14,262 bases of DNA from Prevotella sp. UBA4339 (GTDB lineage Bacteria; Bacteroidota; Bacteroidia; Bacteroidales; Bacteroidaceae): the NCBI GenBank assembly GCA_002393725.1, contig DGTJ01000067.1:1-14262 (forward strand). The letters are read 5' to 3'. The translations under genes were made by a program, and so were the position numbers. The number at the start of each line of letters is the position of its first letter. Position 1 is the stretch's first letter. The notes beneath the pieces were generated by a model. That model did no database searches. It had not been told where the DNA came from and was given only the letters and a program-made list of their open reading frames with translations. Shown here in pieces: positions 12,985 to 14,262 of the stretch.

Positions 12985-13899
12985 CTATTTCAGCCCCCAA
13001 GCACTCTTAATATTCTCTGCGTTCAGTGTCTCTACATGTTCTTCTGTTTCATCATCGAGATTGCAGAAAAAGTCAATGCCCGTGAGAGTCTCCAGTTCGC
13101 GGATGTTTACCACATAGTGGCTGAGCTGATAATTGCCTAAGGCGTCTTTGGGATAGTCATCTTTGTCTTTATGCTCTATCCAGAAGCCAAGGGCCTTGTA
13201 TCCCATGTTGTTTTTGCAGAGAACAGCCATAAAGAAATATTTTGGAACGATAAGCCCGTTGGCAAGAGTACGTGATATCTGGTCGTTCTTGTCGATTGTT
13301 CCTCCTTTGCAGACATATAGGGTATCTCGGAAGCTGCCCCGGTTCCAGTTTCTTATCTGCTGCTCCATGTCAGCCCATACTCCTGCATTGAATACTTTAC
13401 GTTGTGGCTGCATGTTAGTGAGGAAGAATGTCTGTCGGTTGGCTTCCTTGGTATACTGTCGGTCTGCCGACGGGCAGATATGCCCATGATCGTAGCCTGA
13501 CCACCAGAATGGGTCAAAGACATATCCGTTGGCGTCAAGGAAATAGTGTTCGTATTCGAGCAGGTCGTCATAGGGATAGCCATCTTGATATCTTCCTACA
13601 TTACCTCCAGTATTGCTCTCATACATCTGGTAGCACGACCAGCGCTGGGCCTTCTTCTGAGTGTCCCACTCGGTGGAGAAGTTTATTCCGTATTTATCGT
13701 TTGTCTTATGTACCAGCAGTATGCTCTTCCCGCCCTTGAGTCTTGGCATCTCCAGGCGCGAAGCTTCCGGATATGGGGTGGTGAGATTCTTGTTCGTGTT
13801 GTCTCTGATACTGGTGGGTGTAGTATCACCCTCATCTTTTCCGCAGGAAACGATAAGTGACAGCAAAGCGATCAGTGATAACGGCTTTAGTATATTCAT
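12985..13899 (-). CDS. Lipoprotein DNA/RNA non-specific endonuclease (beta-beta-alpha metal)
   Basis: The 304-residue protein begins with a lipoprotein signal peptide (LIVSC, C19) and a polar linker, so it should be anchored in the cell envelope. The nuclease core is of the NucA/NUC1 type. The active-site motif is DHGHICPSAD at 137-146, with the general base H140; the usual form is DRGHxxP, so the Arg is a His here. The metal-binding Asn lies in FFLTNMQPQ (N162), followed by N171 and the WADME helix (175-179). The C-terminal part carries the expected strands to about residue 275. It probably degrades extracellular or periplasmic nucleic acids for nutrition or defence. No promoter box was found in the 91 bp upstream; it may rely on read-through from rpmE2. 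Confidence 0.9.
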   Translation of the reverse strand: MNILKPLSLIALLSLIVSCGKDEGDTTPTSIRDNTNKNLTTPYPEASRLEMPRLKGGKSILLVHKTNDKYGINFSTEWDTQKKAQRWSCYQMYESNTGGNVGRYQDGYPYDDLLEYEHYFLDANGYVFDPFWWSGYDHGHICPSADRQYTKEANRQTFFLTNMQPQRKVFNAGVWADMEQQIRNWNRGSFRDTLYVCKGGTIDKNDQISRTLANGLIVPKYFFMAVLCKNNMGYKALGFWIEHKDKDDYPKDALGNYQLSHYVVNIRELETLTGIDFFCNLDDETEEHVETLNAENIKSAWGLK

Positions 13900-13924
13900 A
13901 TCTATAGTCTAGTCCTTTTATTAA

Positions 13925-13970
13925 AAAAGGTGCGGCGATGGCATATGCAACTACCACCTTCGCACCTTTT
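13925..13970 (-). terminator. Terminator after rpmE2
   Basis: The arms aaaaggtgcg (13925-13934) and cgcacctttt (13961-13970) form a 10-bp stem around a 26-nt interior with the palindrome gcatatgc (13941-13948). On the minus strand it ends in TTTTTT (13928-13923). It lies 20 bp after the L31 stop and 26 bp before the nuclease ATG. Confidence 0.75.
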
Positions 13971-13990
13971 ATGATTTTGCGGTTATAATC

Positions 13991-14245
13991 TTATTTCTTC
14001 GCAGCCTTACCGTAGCGGCTCATGAACTTATCAACACGTCCTGCTGTGTCAACGAGCTTGCTCTTACCTGTATAGAATGGGTGAGAGGTGCTAGAGATTT
14101 CGACTTTTACCACTGGGTAAGTTTCGCCTTCGAATTCTACTGTATCGTTAGTCTTTGCTGTAGACTTCGAGAGGAACATATCGCCGTTGGACATGTCCTT
14201 AAACACGACGGGGCGATAGTTTTCTGGATGAATACCTTTTTTCAT
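13991..14245 (-). CDS. rpmE2: 50S ribosomal protein L31, type B
   Basis: The 84-residue protein begins MKKGIHPENYRPVVFKD and contains STSHPFYTGKSKLVDTAGRVDKF, which is diagnostic for L31. It has no cysteine, so it is the zinc-independent type B form, the usual L31 in Bacteroidetes. The start is the ATG at 14243-14245; only 17 bp of leader remain in the window, with no visible Shine-Dalgarno sequence. Its terminator is at 13925-13970. Confidence 0.95.
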   Translation of the reverse strand: MKKGIHPENYRPVVFKDMSNGDMFLSKSTAKTNDTVEFEGETYPVVKVEISSTSHPFYTGKSKLVDTAGRVDKFMSRYGKAAKK

Positions 14246-14262
14246 TTTGAGTTTATATATTA

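Overview
The window looks like chromosome from a gut or oral Bacteroidales, most likely Prevotella or a close relative. The grounds are repeated Bacteroidetes-type -7 promoter boxes (TAnnTTTG, eight seen), a 'smalltalk' microprotein next to what looks like an HU-type protein tail, an anaerobic sulfatase-maturase pair, a sensor-kinase/receiver/AraC hybrid regulator, and the overall protein character. No rRNA, tRNA, CRISPR array or intact mobile element was seen. Almost everything is on the minus strand; only the first 300 bp and a possible small RNA near 11.3 kb are on the plus strand.

Left end (1-835): the last codons of a probable HU-family DNA-binding protein, a 33-residue smalltalk protein, an intrinsic terminator, then a gene-poor tract of degenerate repeats. 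This tract ends in a broken C-terminal remnant of a radical SAM protein and a 20-codon signal-peptide-like stub. It reads as a decayed or recombined junction.

Sulfatase locus (836-5170): in transcription order, a membrane-anchored AraC-type regulator with its own promoter; an intergenic region with three direct repeats about 21 bp apart plus an inverted copy; a promoter; a previously easy-to-miss 48-residue single-pass membrane protein; a lipoprotein sulfatase with a Ser-type modification motif; and the radical SAM sulfatase maturase (anSME), overlapping the sulfatase stop by 4 bp. The layout suggests a regulated sulfate-scavenging unit whose regulator binds the repeats. This locus is visibly more GC-rich than the genes to its right.

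Middle (5171-9400): a 780-residue AAA+ ATPase of the CbxX/SpoVK type. Besides the active C-terminal ATPase it appears to hold a degenerate first AAA domain and an N-terminal 13-residue repeat. A TrpB2-type tryptophan synthase beta chain follows to the right, ending in a strong bidirectional terminator from which the ATPase promoter emerges.

Right part (9400-14262): a short hybrid two-component regulator that lacks the usual large periplasmic sensor; a divergent regulatory region with a 15-bp perfect inverted repeat and a possible ~80-nt small RNA; a translationally coupled gpx-trxB redox pair (thioredoxin-dependent peroxidase and thioredoxin reductase); a lipoprotein DNA/RNA non-specific endonuclease; and the type B ribosomal protein L31 gene.

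All functional calls rest on reading motifs in the translated sequence; no database search was run.
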